Of a stretch of 64,000 nucleotides of DNA, positions 16,826-25,202 are shown piece after piece. The stretch is taken from assembly GCF_039962255.1 (NCBI RefSeq), contig NZ_JAMPKY010000001.1:434001-498000 (forward strand), given 5' to 3'. The notes below the pieces were generated by a model. The model did not search any database. It was not told the DNA's origin and saw only the letters and a program-made list of their open reading frames with translations. The translations under genes and the position numbers were made by a program. The first letter of the stretch is position 1. Each line of letters starts with the position of its first letter. This DNA is from Leptolyngbya subtilissima AS-A7 (GTDB taxonomy: Bacteria; Cyanobacteriota; Cyanobacteriia; Phormidesmidales; Phormidesmidaceae).

Positions 16826-18709
16826 TTAAGGCAGTCGATCGGCCCGGTTGACCTGAAGCACCGCTCGCAAAAACGCGATTCCTGTACCCGCCGCCAGTAC
16901 TCCAGGTACTAGGGCCAGCCAAACGAATTCAGATAGTACCAGTACCGTTGCCGAAAGGGTAAACGCCCCCACCAAAATGGCATAATTGTTGGCCATCGTG
17001 ACCCCACTAATGCGGCGCAGGGCGCGATCGGTCTCAATCGAGCGCACTCGTACCCGAATGTCACCGCGCTCTAGTTTGTCGAGGGTGTCTTCGATGCGCC
17101 GGGGTAGGCCCAGGGCAGAGGTGCTGACTTGGGCAGCCTGGCGGCTGAGTTCACCCAGCAGACTGTTAGCTCCATCGGTCGGATTGCCATTGGACATAAG
17201 CTGTGCAGCAAACGGCCTAGCCGCTTCCATAAAGTTAAACTCGGGGTCGAGCCCTTTGCCTACCCCTTCCAAGGTAGAGAACGCCCGCATCACAAAGGTA
17301 AACGTGGCCGGAAAGCGAAAGGGCTGATCGTAGGCGACGGCGTAAAGGTCGTCGCTGATGGCATTGATGGACTGCTCCTCAAAGGGGCGGTCCATAAAGT
17401 TATCCAAAATATACTGGATCGAGCGACGCACCGGGCTCATATCATCGATCTGTGCCAGTGCCCCCAACTCCACTAGGGAGTCCATTACCTGCCCAGCATC
17501 ACGCCGGGCTACTCCCATGAACGTACTCATCAGCCGCTGGCGAGTCATCGGCTGTACCTGGCCCATCATGCCGAAATCGTAGAAGATTAACGATCCATCA
17601 AGGCTAACGGCAACGTTGCCCGGATGGGGATCAGCGTGGAAAAAGCCGTTGTTCAACAACTGGTGTAGGTAAGCTTGAGCCCCCAACCGAGCCAGGCGCT
17701 TACGGTCTAACCCAGCGGCTTCAAGGGCATCATAGTGGCTAATTTTAATGCCGGGCATGTATTCCAGGGTGACCACTCGAGAGGAGGTCAACCGCCAGAA
17801 GACGCGAGGCACATTGACCCAGTCTTCGCCGCGGAAGTTGCGACGAAAGGTGTCAGCGTTGCGGCCTTCGTTGAGGTAATCGATCTCTTCCCATAAAATG
17901 CGGCAGCACTCTTCATAGATGCCTAACCAGTCGCGGCCTTTACCCCAGCTGGGATGGCTCTGAAAGTAGCGAGCGATGCCCTTGAGAATCGATAGGTCGA
18001 TGGTGAAAAGCGATCGCAGCCCCGGGCGCTGCACCTTCACCACCACCTCATCACCGCTGTGCGTCTGAGCCCGATGCACCTGCCCTAGGCTAGCCGCCGC
18101 CAATGGAATCGGATCAAAGGTGCGGTAAAGGGTGTGGATGGGCTTACCCAAGTCAGCCTCAATAATGTCGCGGGCCTGCTCATAGCTGAAGGCCGGCACC
18201 CGATCTTGAAGCTTTGACAGTTCCTCCACAAATTCAATGGGGAAAATATCAGCACGGGTTGAAAAGAGCTGCCCTACCTTAATAAAGGTAGGACCCAAAT
18301 CGAGTAGAGTTTCGCGGATCCATACGGCCAGCTCCCGTCGTCGGGCGGTCTGGGCTTCAGCCGTGATGGTGCCACCGTAGCTCCAGGCTTTGCCATAGAG
18401 CCATCGGGCCCACAGCAGCCGCAGTACAAAACCCCAAATATCGACAAAGCGACGTTGGCGGGAGTATCGGCCCTGGTTCCAGCGGTAAGAGTCTTGACGG
18501 AAAGGTGGCGCCTTTTCACCGGCAGCAGATGCCAGGCTCGCCGTGCTGGCTAGGCCCAATGGAATGGGAGCAGCTCCGTCTAGGGGGTCTTCGAAATGTG
18601 AATTATTTGGGCTGCCATTCATGCCTTCAACATAGCTTAAGTCGCCCTCGCCGTTGTCGAGAGGGGAAGGCAGCTTGGCCGATGCGGAGGAATCAGAAAC
18701 AGCAGACAC
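16826..18709 (-). CDS. ABC1/UbiB-family atypical kinase
   Basis: 627 residues. UbiB fold markers: KVGQ motif in FIKVGQLFSTRADIFP (about 142-157), Ala-rich nucleotide loop AAASLGQVHRA (about 204-214), lysine in VVVKVQRPG, catalytic HADPHPGN (about 352-359) and DFGMMG (about 370). Two hydrophobic segments near the C terminus (about 570-610) are a membrane anchor as in plastid ABC1K proteins. The first ~70 residues are a disordered Ser/Asn-rich extension. In cyanobacteria and plastids such proteins affect prenylquinone, tocopherol and thylakoid lipid metabolism; the substrate here is unknown. The gene sits between a small coiled-coil protein gene and PP2C on the same strand. Confidence 0.94.
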   Translation of the reverse strand: MSAVSDSSASAKLPSPLDNGEGDLSYVEGMNGSPNNSHFEDPLDGAAPIPLGLASTASLASAAGEKAPPFRQDSYRWNQGRYSRQRRFVDIWGFVLRLLWARWLYGKAWSYGGTITAEAQTARRRELAVWIRETLLDLGPTFIKVGQLFSTRADIFPIEFVEELSKLQDRVPAFSYEQARDIIEADLGKPIHTLYRTFDPIPLAAASLGQVHRAQTHSGDEVVVKVQRPGLRSLFTIDLSILKGIARYFQSHPSWGKGRDWLGIYEECCRILWEEIDYLNEGRNADTFRRNFRGEDWVNVPRVFWRLTSSRVVTLEYMPGIKISHYDALEAAGLDRKRLARLGAQAYLHQLLNNGFFHADPHPGNVAVSLDGSLIFYDFGMMGQVQPMTRQRLMSTFMGVARRDAGQVMDSLVELGALAQIDDMSPVRRSIQYILDNFMDRPFEEQSINAISDDLYAVAYDQPFRFPATFTFVMRAFSTLEGVGKGLDPEFNFMEAARPFAAQLMSNGNPTDGANSLLGELSRQAAQVSTSALGLPRRIEDTLDKLERGDIRVRVRSIETDRALRRISGVTMANNYAILVGAFTLSATVLVLSEFVWLALVPGVLAAGTGIAFLRAVLQVNRADRLP

Positions 18710-18819
18710 TCAAGTTCCTAAGACAGAAGGGATGGCAGCAACTTACAAACCGATATAGTTCCGGGCAGCAGCCCCGGCAGGCTTAGACCTGGCATGAGGC
18801 CAAGCCGGTTTTTTGACTT

Positions 18820-19149
18820 TTAGATCTGGGAAGTAGCCCGATACTGCTGTAAGGCAACGCGCACCTGGGCAATTTCGGCTCGCAGGTTATCAATAGTGGC
18901 CTGTAGATCGGTGACTGAGCCCGTTGAAGCCGATGCTGTGTTCCCCATGGAGGGTTCTCCAGCTTCTGCCTCTACCTGCTGAGCCCGAGCCATTACTTCT
19001 TCCGTAAATTGGCGAAAGTATTCCCGCTGCTCGGCGTCAAACTTACCCACTAGGCTCAACCCATCGGTCAACAACCGCTCGGCGCGCTCATTAACCGCAT
19101 CGGCTAGGGCGCGGCCAACATAAAACGCATGCAGCACGGGGCTACTCAT
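18820..19149 (-). CDS. Small conserved cyanobacterial protein with C-terminal coiled coil
   Basis: 109 residues. The N-terminal half begins SSPVLHAFYVGRALADAVNER, with a helical AEQREYFRQFTEEVMARAQQVE segment. A Ser/Thr linker is followed by a coiled coil (about 80-105, LQATIDNLRAEIAQVRVALQ). It resembles an uncharacterised family shared by cyanobacteria and plastids (I recall a DUF6825-type N terminus; not verified). No membrane helix or enzyme motif is seen. It lies 110 bases upstream of the UbiB kinase gene in the same orientation and could be co-expressed. Confidence 0.8.
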   Translation of the reverse strand: MSSPVLHAFYVGRALADAVNERAERLLTDGLSLVGKFDAEQREYFRQFTEEVMARAQQVEAEAGEPSMGNTASASTGSVTDLQATIDNLRAEIAQVRVALQQYRATSQI

Positions 19150-19273
19150 GGCAAACCTCAGGAAGAACGGATGATGTAGCGAAACTCGCCTAACTGTAGA
19201 GAATTATAACGTCCTTATTCCTCTAGCACCGGGCGGATATTGGGTTAAGTTTTGGTTTACTCAGCAAAACCGT

Positions 19274-20797
19274 CTAGCTAGATGACGGCATTGGGGCCGG
19301 TGGGGCTAGGGGTGCTGGGGCTAGGGGCGCTGGAGCTGCTTCTTCCGTCGGAACGGGCTCCACGAGGACTGGTGCGGGTAGCGGCTGCGGTGCTGGAGCG
19401 GGCTCCACAGGCAGTGGCGCGGGGTCGCTGGGGAATATGGGTTCAAACTCGGGCACGGGTTCGGGCTGGGTGGGCACCGGAGTTTCCCAGTCTTCTACGG
19501 GTTCAGGGATAGGCTCAGGGACAATTTCAGGTTGGGGCACCGCTGGGGGTGGGGCAGCAGGTTCTTGAGGGTTGGGGCTAAAGTCGGGTACTGGCGCCGA
19601 ACCCGGGGGTGGCGTGTTGCTGTAGTCGGGGCGATCGCGCCGGGCTGGGGCATCGGCCCAGGGCTGCAAGAGGTCGTCGCCATTCCAGCCAGGGAGCGGA
19701 GGAAACGACTGATTGGGATTGAGCCGCTCTTGACTAGCAGAGCTGGCCGGCTGGAGCCGAGCATAGAAGCCAAACCCCAGGCCGCTGATTGTAGCCATCA
19801 GCCCAGTCACGACTAGAGCCAGCATTGGCAGCGAACGATTCTGGCGTTGGGTTGAGCCAACTAGGGTGTTGACCTGCGCAGGATAGTCAACTTTTGTTTG
19901 GGGTTGGGCTCCGGGGTCAGATTGGCCAAATACTACCCTGGTCGGGGGGCCGGTAAAGCGTTGAGGTGCTGCACTAGGTACTGCACTGGGTGCTGGTGTC
20001 GCGGGTAGCTGCTCAGGGGGTGGCAAAAGGGCTTTCCACTCCGCCAAAGTAACGGTGGGTGTTGGTTCTTGCAGAGTTGGTGTAGCCCCGGTTAAAGGCC
20101 TGGGGCTGCCCAGGGCTAAGGCCGTATTAACAACGGTGGGTAGCTCGGGGTGTCGACGACGAACTTCCACTGTTAGGGGAGCGTTGGTAGCCTCCGCCCG
20201 CTGACCAGTTAGCAAAAAATACAGCAGGTGAGTAAGTCCGCGCACCAGGGCTGGCTCTTCTGGGGAGACATTTTTGTCGATAGGTTGTGGGATGACGGGG
20301 GTGGATGGCGGCAGGTCAAATCCTGTGAACGTGATGGTCTGCTCCTGGGGCTCGTACCACACTTGATCAGGGGTCAATCGCAACCCGGCCCAGCCTAGGG
20401 GGTGGAGAGTCTCGAAGGCTTCTGCAAGGCGCTGAACAATAGCCATGCTGGAGCGAGGTGCCAGGGAGTTGGTTTCAGTCACCAGGCGATCGAGGGGGGT
20501 GCCGGGGGGGCTGACTAGGGTTTGATAGCAGACGCCCTCTTCTTCAAAACCGCTTAAGCGGGCTGGAAATGCTGCCTGCTTGAGGCTGTTGACTTGGTCG
20601 AGGTACCGATAAAACACCTGGCGCTGTGAGACATCGGGCAGGGTTGCTGGACTGCGACTGCCCAATATGCGCAGCTGAATCCACTGCCCCTTAGACACAT
20701 CCATCGCTAGATAGACGGGGCCAACGGCATCTTCGGCCACCCACGCATCAATTACGTAGGTGCCGTTTTGAAGGGCGGTGCCCACGGCTAGGGTCAT
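19274..20797 (-). CDS. Membrane-anchored pseudokinase-like protein with Pro-rich tail
   Basis: 507 residues. The first ~215 residues follow the layout of a cyanobacterial Ser/Thr kinase lobe (GTALQNGTYVIDAWVAEDAVGPVYLAMD, then ILGSRSP, then an AIVQRLAEAFETLHPLGWAGLRLTPDQVWYEP region). The catalytic residues are missing: VAIK is replaced by IQLRIL, HRD-N by LRLTPDQV, and DFG by GFDLPP. A single transmembrane helix (about 325-345, SLPMLALVVTGLMATISGLG) leads into a ~150-residue tail very rich in Pro/Glu/Ala, probably periplasmic. It is likely a scaffold or sensor rather than an enzyme. The gene lies 83 bases downstream of the CCA-polymerase gene on the same strand. The tail is of low complexity, so homology there is meaningless. 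Confidence 0.85.
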   Translation of the reverse strand: MTLAVGTALQNGTYVIDAWVAEDAVGPVYLAMDVSKGQWIQLRILGSRSPATLPDVSQRQVFYRYLDQVNSLKQAAFPARLSGFEEEGVCYQTLVSPPGTPLDRLVTETNSLAPRSSMAIVQRLAEAFETLHPLGWAGLRLTPDQVWYEPQEQTITFTGFDLPPSTPVIPQPIDKNVSPEEPALVRGLTHLLYFLLTGQRAEATNAPLTVEVRRRHPELPTVVNTALALGSPRPLTGATPTLQEPTPTVTLAEWKALLPPPEQLPATPAPSAVPSAAPQRFTGPPTRVVFGQSDPGAQPQTKVDYPAQVNTLVGSTQRQNRSLPMLALVVTGLMATISGLGFGFYARLQPASSASQERLNPNQSFPPLPGWNGDDLLQPWADAPARRDRPDYSNTPPPGSAPVPDFSPNPQEPAAPPPAVPQPEIVPEPIPEPVEDWETPVPTQPEPVPEFEPIFPSDPAPLPVEPAPAPQPLPAPVLVEPVPTEEAAPAPLAPAPLAPPAPMPSSS

Positions 20798-20880
20798 AAA
20801 AGCAGATGGGGTCGATGATCTTTGCCACTCTACCCCGTTCTTTACCTAGTGGGGGAGATGTGCCAGTATCTTCTTCCTCC

Positions 20881-23655
20881 TTAGGGTTGAGGATAGTGCT
20901 GCCTCAAGTAGGCGATCGCGTCGGCCTGGGTTGCGATCGCGCCATCGAGCTGCGCGGCAAACAGGGTCTCCAACATCGGCCTAAAACTGGGGCCGGGGCG
21001 ATAGCCCAGGGTTTTGAGTTGATCACCGTCGATCAGGGGCGACGTAGGAGCCCACTGCATGAGGTAACGCCACAGGGTTGGGCCCAACTGTCGCGGATGG
21101 CGAGCACTGATCAGCAGGTGAGCGGGAATATCAGCTTGACTGAAGGCGGCATATAGCTTGCTGGGTGCGGGCTCAGTTGCCACGAGGGCCTGCCACTGGT
21201 GTTCCCATTGATCGAGGTTAGCCAGGCGCTCAATGGCGCGATCGGGCAGTTGTAAATGGGTGGCCAGGGGCGATCGCGCCTCAGCCGGTACGGCGGCGAG
21301 CAGCCCCTGGAGCCGCAGTAGCCAGGGCGGCCCTAACTCAGGCCAGCTAAAGTGCTTTGCCCAGCGGCTGAGGCGTTGCAGCTGCTGCCATAGGGCTGGA
21401 TTCATAGTCAGCTCACTGTGGAGACAGTGCAGTGCTCCAAGCTGGTCTAGCAAAGTTAGCGCTGACTGCCAGTAAGGTGCCTCCAGGATGTATTTCAGCT
21501 CGTTTTTGAGCCGCACCTGCAAGGCCGGGGCCCGCCGCATCTGATGTTGCATTTGGCTGTAAACCCCACTGGCAATGGCGTGGTGAATGTAGCCTTCAGT
21601 CTGGGCGTCAAGGCTAAACCCCAGCCGCACCGCAAACCGCACCGCTCGGTAGATGCGCGTCGGGTCCTCAATAAAGCTGTTGGCATGCAGGACTCGAATG
21701 GTGCCCTGGCGCAGGTCAATGAGTCCACCAAAGTAGTCAAGCAGCTGCCCCGTCCCAGGATTAGTGAGCCGCAAGGCTAGAGCATTAATCGTAAAATCGC
21801 GACGGTAAAGGTCTTGCTGAATAGAACTAGCTTCGACTTCAGGGTTGGCGGCGGGGTAAGGGTAAAACTCCGTGCGGGCAGTGGCGATGTCAATCATCAG
21901 CCCGGCCAAGGGATGGTCCAACTCTTTGCGCCAGACCAGCGACGCCGTTTGAAATCGCCCATGTACCTGCAAATCGACCTCTGGAAATCGTTCTTTGATC
22001 ACGGTCGCCAGGTCGACCCCAGCCCCTACTTGGGCATTGCTGAAGAATCCATCCACCACTAGATCGAGGTCCGGTAGGGCCGCTGAAATGGAGTCGGTAC
22101 AGATCAGCAGATCGCGCACCGCGCCGCCCACCAGGTAGAGGTGCCAACCCCGCTCCTCGGCCGCTGCGGTGATTTGCTGCAAGATGCTTTGCAATACGGG
22201 CGACAAACTAGCCCCTAGGGCCTGCTGTAGGGCAATGGCAGTATGTGGGCCTGGGAGAGCGGGTTGGGCTAGAGGAGAGGGCTGCCCCTGGTGCAGGTGA
22301 CGCAGCAGATCGGTGCGGGTGACGATGCCCAACAGCGCTCCTTGATGCAGCACCGGTAGGCGGCCGATGTCGTAGGTCACCATCAGATGCTCGATATCGG
22401 TGAGGGGGGTGTCGGGGGTAATGGTTTTGAGGTTGGTGGCCATGTAGCCCTTGACTGGAGCATGGCTAAAACCGTGGTGAAATGCCAGATCCAGATCGCG
22501 GCGGGAGATGACCCCGACTAGGCGATCGCCCTCATCGACCACCGACAGACCCGAGTGACCATAGCGCAGCAAAATCCGCTGAGCCTCGTGAATTGTAGTG
22601 TCGGGGCGAATAGTGCGCACCGGCGACGACATCAGATCGCGGGCGGTGGGCTGGCGGGGAAGGTGCGATCGCACCACCGCCATCACCTTCTGCACCGTTC
22701 CTAAAGGATCCTCCGTCGTGAGGCTGGCCGAGGCCGCTGCAGGATGTCCGCCGCCGCCTTGGGCTGTCAGCACCTTGCCCCAGTCGAGGCGATCGCTAAC
22801 CCGGCCTCGGGCACGGCCAATTAACGTGAGTTTTTGCAGCCCCAGCGATGGACGGGACAGATCCTGGTTTGGCAAACTGGCGGATTCCGCTTCTTCTTTG
22901 GCGGCGTAATAGGCCCCAAATAGCAGCGCGTCGGCGTCGGCTAGAGCTATCAGTTGCTCTGCCAACCCCGATAGACCTGGCACGTATCCATCAACCTGTA
23001 GTAACACCCAGGCCAACGTGTGGCCTCCTACGGTCTCCACCTGGAGAGCGGCCATAGCCTCTGTCAACAACTCCTGCAGAGCGGGGCTCAGGCCCGGTTC
23101 TACAAAGTCGGCAATGACCGACAGACTGGCTCCATGGGCCATCAGCCAAGCCAGGGCAGAAGCATCCCGCTCCGTCGCTCCGTCGTACAGCAGCGAACCT
23201 GTATCGACGTGAATCCCCAGGGCCATGACCGTGGCTTCCGCGACGCTCGGCTCAATTTTTTCGTTTTGCAGGAACTCCACCACTAGGGTGGTGGCTGCTC
23301 CCACAGCCTCGAGCGTCGTCTTCTGAGCCTGCACCGTTTCGGCACTGCTGGGATGGTGATCGTAGATCTCGATGGGCACCTGGTTATGTTCGGCCTGGGT
23401 GATCCACTCGGCCGCTGGGCCAAAGCGATCGCGCTGCTGAGCATCGACCAAGGTGAGTCGTTCAATCTGGCTAGGATCCACCGATCGCCGCTCAATCAGC
23501 GGGTACTCGTCCCGGTGGAGGGCCAAGAAACGCTGCACCGTTGGATGGCAGCCCCCAGTCAGCACAATGCGGCACCCTGGCCGCAAGCGCGCTAGCCCCA
23601 CGGCAGCCCCTAGGGTGTCAAAATCGGCGGTGGTGTGGCAAAGGACTAGGTCCAT
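20881..23655 (-). CDS. DHH-CBS-CBS-poly(A) polymerase/tRNA nucleotidyltransferase fusion
   Basis: About 924 residues from ATG at 23655 (MDLVLCHTTADFDTLGAAVG). An in-frame ATG at 23748 adds 31 low-complexity residues and is the alternative start. Domains: DHH phosphoesterase (CHTTADFDTLGAA, VDAQQRDRF, IYDHHPSS; 1-~190), DHHA1 with GGGGHPAAAS (~310), two CBS domains (~330-450), then a class II nucleotidyltransferase (LVGGAVRDLL and DLDLVVDG, the catalytic Asp pair, ~520-560), followed by RRDFTINALA and IRVLHANSFIEDPTRIYRAVRFA split across the neck. Known in cyanobacteria and Aquifex as an enzyme adding part or all of CCA to tRNA. The DHH half may act as an exonuclease or nucleotide phosphodiesterase. 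Confidence 0.93.
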   Translation of the reverse strand: MDLVLCHTTADFDTLGAAVGLARLRPGCRIVLTGGCHPTVQRFLALHRDEYPLIERRSVDPSQIERLTLVDAQQRDRFGPAAEWITQAEHNQVPIEIYDHHPSSAETVQAQKTTLEAVGAATTLVVEFLQNEKIEPSVAEATVMALGIHVDTGSLLYDGATERDASALAWLMAHGASLSVIADFVEPGLSPALQELLTEAMAALQVETVGGHTLAWVLLQVDGYVPGLSGLAEQLIALADADALLFGAYYAAKEEAESASLPNQDLSRPSLGLQKLTLIGRARGRVSDRLDWGKVLTAQGGGGHPAAASASLTTEDPLGTVQKVMAVVRSHLPRQPTARDLMSSPVRTIRPDTTIHEAQRILLRYGHSGLSVVDEGDRLVGVISRRDLDLAFHHGFSHAPVKGYMATNLKTITPDTPLTDIEHLMVTYDIGRLPVLHQGALLGIVTRTDLLRHLHQGQPSPLAQPALPGPHTAIALQQALGASLSPVLQSILQQITAAAEERGWHLYLVGGAVRDLLICTDSISAALPDLDLVVDGFFSNAQVGAGVDLATVIKERFPEVDLQVHGRFQTASLVWRKELDHPLAGLMIDIATARTEFYPYPAANPEVEASSIQQDLYRRDFTINALALRLTNPGTGQLLDYFGGLIDLRQGTIRVLHANSFIEDPTRIYRAVRFAVRLGFSLDAQTEGYIHHAIASGVYSQMQHQMRRAPALQVRLKNELKYILEAPYWQSALTLLDQLGALHCLHSELTMNPALWQQLQRLSRWAKHFSWPELGPPWLLRLQGLLAAVPAEARSPLATHLQLPDRAIERLANLDQWEHQWQALVATEPAPSKLYAAFSQADIPAHLLISARHPRQLGPTLWRYLMQWAPTSPLIDGDQLKTLGYRPGPSFRPMLETLFAAQLDGAIATQADAIAYLRQHYPQP

Positions 23656-23806
23656 AAGTTTCGGGCCTTTTTGAGGGCCACACTTTCCGGCGGGGCCTCT
23701 TTCTGATAGCGTACTGGTTAGGGTAGTGTGGCTGTTAGCCTGGGCCATTCATCAGGTTGTTCACCGCCGTCTCCGCTGCTGTGTTTGAGAGAGCAAATAT
23801 AAACCC

Positions 23807-23995
23807 ATGGTAATTCTGTTTCAACTCGCGCTGTTTGCCCTGGTCCTGATGTCATTTGTGCTGGTGGTGTATGTGCCCGTAGCCTACGCCTCTCCCCAAG
23901 ATTGGGATCAGTCCAAACGACTCATCCTGTTTGGCTCTGTGATTTGGGGCGCTCTGGTGGTCGTCGTTGGCGGCCTCAACTACTTTGTGGTGTAA
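23807..23995 (+). CDS. psbZ: Photosystem II protein PsbZ (Ycf9)
   Basis: 62 residues, the standard length. Two transmembrane helices (about 2-26 and 38-60) are separated by the conserved lumen- or stroma-exposed loop [10 protein letters not shown]; the C terminus is GGLNYFVV. PsbZ sits at the periphery of photosystem II next to CP43 and affects photoprotection and supercomplex stability. The ATG is preceded by an AT-rich stretch without a clear ribosome binding site. ribH follows 12 bases later, so the two genes are probably transcribed together. Confidence 0.97.
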   Translation: MVILFQLALFALVLMSFVLVVYVPVAYASPQDWDQSKRLILFGSVIWGALVVVVGGLNYFVV

Positions 23996-24007
23996 ATAAG
24001 AATATTT

Positions 24008-24583
24008 ATGGCGGTTTTTGAAGGCACGTTAGTCTCCACAGGGTCTCCCCGGTTTGCCATTGTGCTAGGCCGATTCAACGATTTAGTTACGGGTAAGCTG
24101 CTGGAGGGTTGCCAAGATTGCTTGAAGCGCCATGGTATAGACGTTAACCCCGAAGGCACCCAGGTCGACTACGCTTGGGTGCCCGGCAGTTTTGAAATTC
24201 CGCTGGTGGCTCGGCAGCTGGCCCTTAGCGGCCGCTACAATGCGATCATTTGCTTGGGAGCCGTTATCCGTGGCTCGACGCCCCACTTCGACTATGTGGC
24301 GGCGGAGGTTGCCAAGGGTGTGGCGGCAGCGGGTTTCCAAACCGGTGTGCCAATCATCTTTGGCGTACTCACCACCGATACGCTACAGCAGGCCCTGGAG
24401 CGGGCGGGTATTAAGGCCAACCACGGTTGGGACTATGCCATGAGCGCTCTGGAAATGGCCAGTCTAATGGGAGTGATTCATTCGGCTATGGGCAGTGGTA
24501 TGGGTAATGGCTCAGCCCGCTTGGCGCCTGGGATGCCGGTGGCAGCTCAAGCCGTCGTGGTTCCCGACGCGGATTCCATTTAA
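24008..24583 (+). CDS. ribH: 6,7-dimethyl-8-ribityllumazine synthase
   Basis: 191 residues. Condenses 5-amino-6-ribitylaminouracil with 3,4-dihydroxybutanone 4-phosphate in riboflavin synthesis and forms icosahedral or pentameric shells. Motifs: [14 protein letters not shown] (substrate Phe/Asn), [28 protein letters not shown] with the catalytic His in the conserved order, and [17 protein letters not shown]. The C-terminal ~30 residues (after HSAMGSG) are a Gly/Ala/Val-rich extension longer than in most homologues. Its position just after psbZ is a cyanobacterial type of arrangement. Confidence 0.97.
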   Translation: MAVFEGTLVSTGSPRFAIVLGRFNDLVTGKLLEGCQDCLKRHGIDVNPEGTQVDYAWVPGSFEIPLVARQLALSGRYNAIICLGAVIRGSTPHFDYVAAEVAKGVAAAGFQTGVPIIFGVLTTDTLQQALERAGIKANHGWDYAMSALEMASLMGVIHSAMGSGMGNGSARLAPGMPVAAQAVVVPDADSI

Positions 24584-24656
24584 GACCAAAGACTGCCTAA
24601 GAAAATCCAAAAAAATGTTGACATAGTCACACTTTTTTGAGATTCTAGATAAAGTC

Positions 24657-24695
24657 AAAACCAGCGAAACGAAGTTGCTTCCGACACTGGTTTTT
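24657..24695 (+). terminator. Possible terminator between ribH and tRNA-Gly
   Basis: AAAACCAG (24657-24664) can pair with CTGGTTTT (24687-24694), followed by T residues, enclosing a 22-base loop that may fold on GAAG/CTTC. The loop is long, so strength is uncertain. A TTGACA at 24618-24623 just upstream could be the -35 of the tRNA promoter; a good -10 at 16-18 bases is not obvious. Confidence 0.4.
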
Positions 24696-24698
24696 AAT

Positions 24699-24770
24699 GC
24701 GGGTATAGCTCAGTGGTAGAGCGTCACCTTGCCAAGGTGAATGTCGCGCGTTCGAATCGCGTTACCCGCT
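24699..24770 (+). tRNA. tRNA-Gly(GCC)
   Basis: 72 bases. Acceptor stem GCGGGTA (24699-24705) pairs with TACCCGC (24763-24769), discriminator T at 24770. D arm AGCTCAGTGGTAGAGC. Anticodon arm TCACCTTGCCAAGGTGA with anticodon GCC, which reads GGC/GGU. T arm has GTTCGAAT. No CCA is encoded, so the 3' end depends on a CCA-adding enzyme such as the fusion protein encoded at 20881-23655. Confidence 0.96.
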
Positions 24771-25069
24771 TACTAAGTTGTTGTGCAGTTTCCTAAGTAT
24801 CTAGACCTTGCTAGTTTTTAGAACTAACTGCTCACGGCTACTAGGCAAATGCTTCGTAGGTTCAAGTTAGCCTTGAAGTACATACCCTCGATTTGGCAGG
24901 GATACCTTACAAGGCTGTTGCTAGATCAATTCAAAAGCTCGGGGAATTCCCTCAGCGCCTTTAGGGACAATTCAGCAGGATTGGGCACAAAAGCTAGGGG
25001 TCTTGTGACCCGGCTCTGGTACTGGTGCTTAATTGGCTGATTGCGACAAGCCTAACGACTGAGATCCAG

Positions 25070-25130
25070 GGTTCAAGGTGTACGGTCTAAGGTAGGCCGT
25101 ACACCTTGAACCTTAAACCGTATACCCTTG
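25070..25130. repeat. Large inverted repeat in the gap between tRNA-Gly and the cyclase gene
   Basis: Perfect 16-base arms GGTTCAAGGTGTACGG (25070-25085) and CCGTACACCTTGAACC (25097-25112) with an 11-base loop. A further copy, imperfect and inverted (CCTTAAACCGTATACCCTTG, 25111-25130), could pair alternatively with the left arm. There is no T-run, so it is not a standard terminator. The rest of the 24771-25202 gap (432 bases) holds no supported gene; a 63-codon ORF at 24849-25040 has no recognisable character. Confidence 0.8.
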
Positions 25131-25202
25131 CCCCCCACCGTTTATATTCGGCTTGGCAGACTACTAGTGGAATTCAGACCGCGAAGTAAGCCGTTTGAAA
25201 CT

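Noticed and set aside
24849-25040. 63-codon plus-strand ORF after tRNA-Gly
   Set aside because: No ribosome binding site and no recognisable protein pattern; probably chance.
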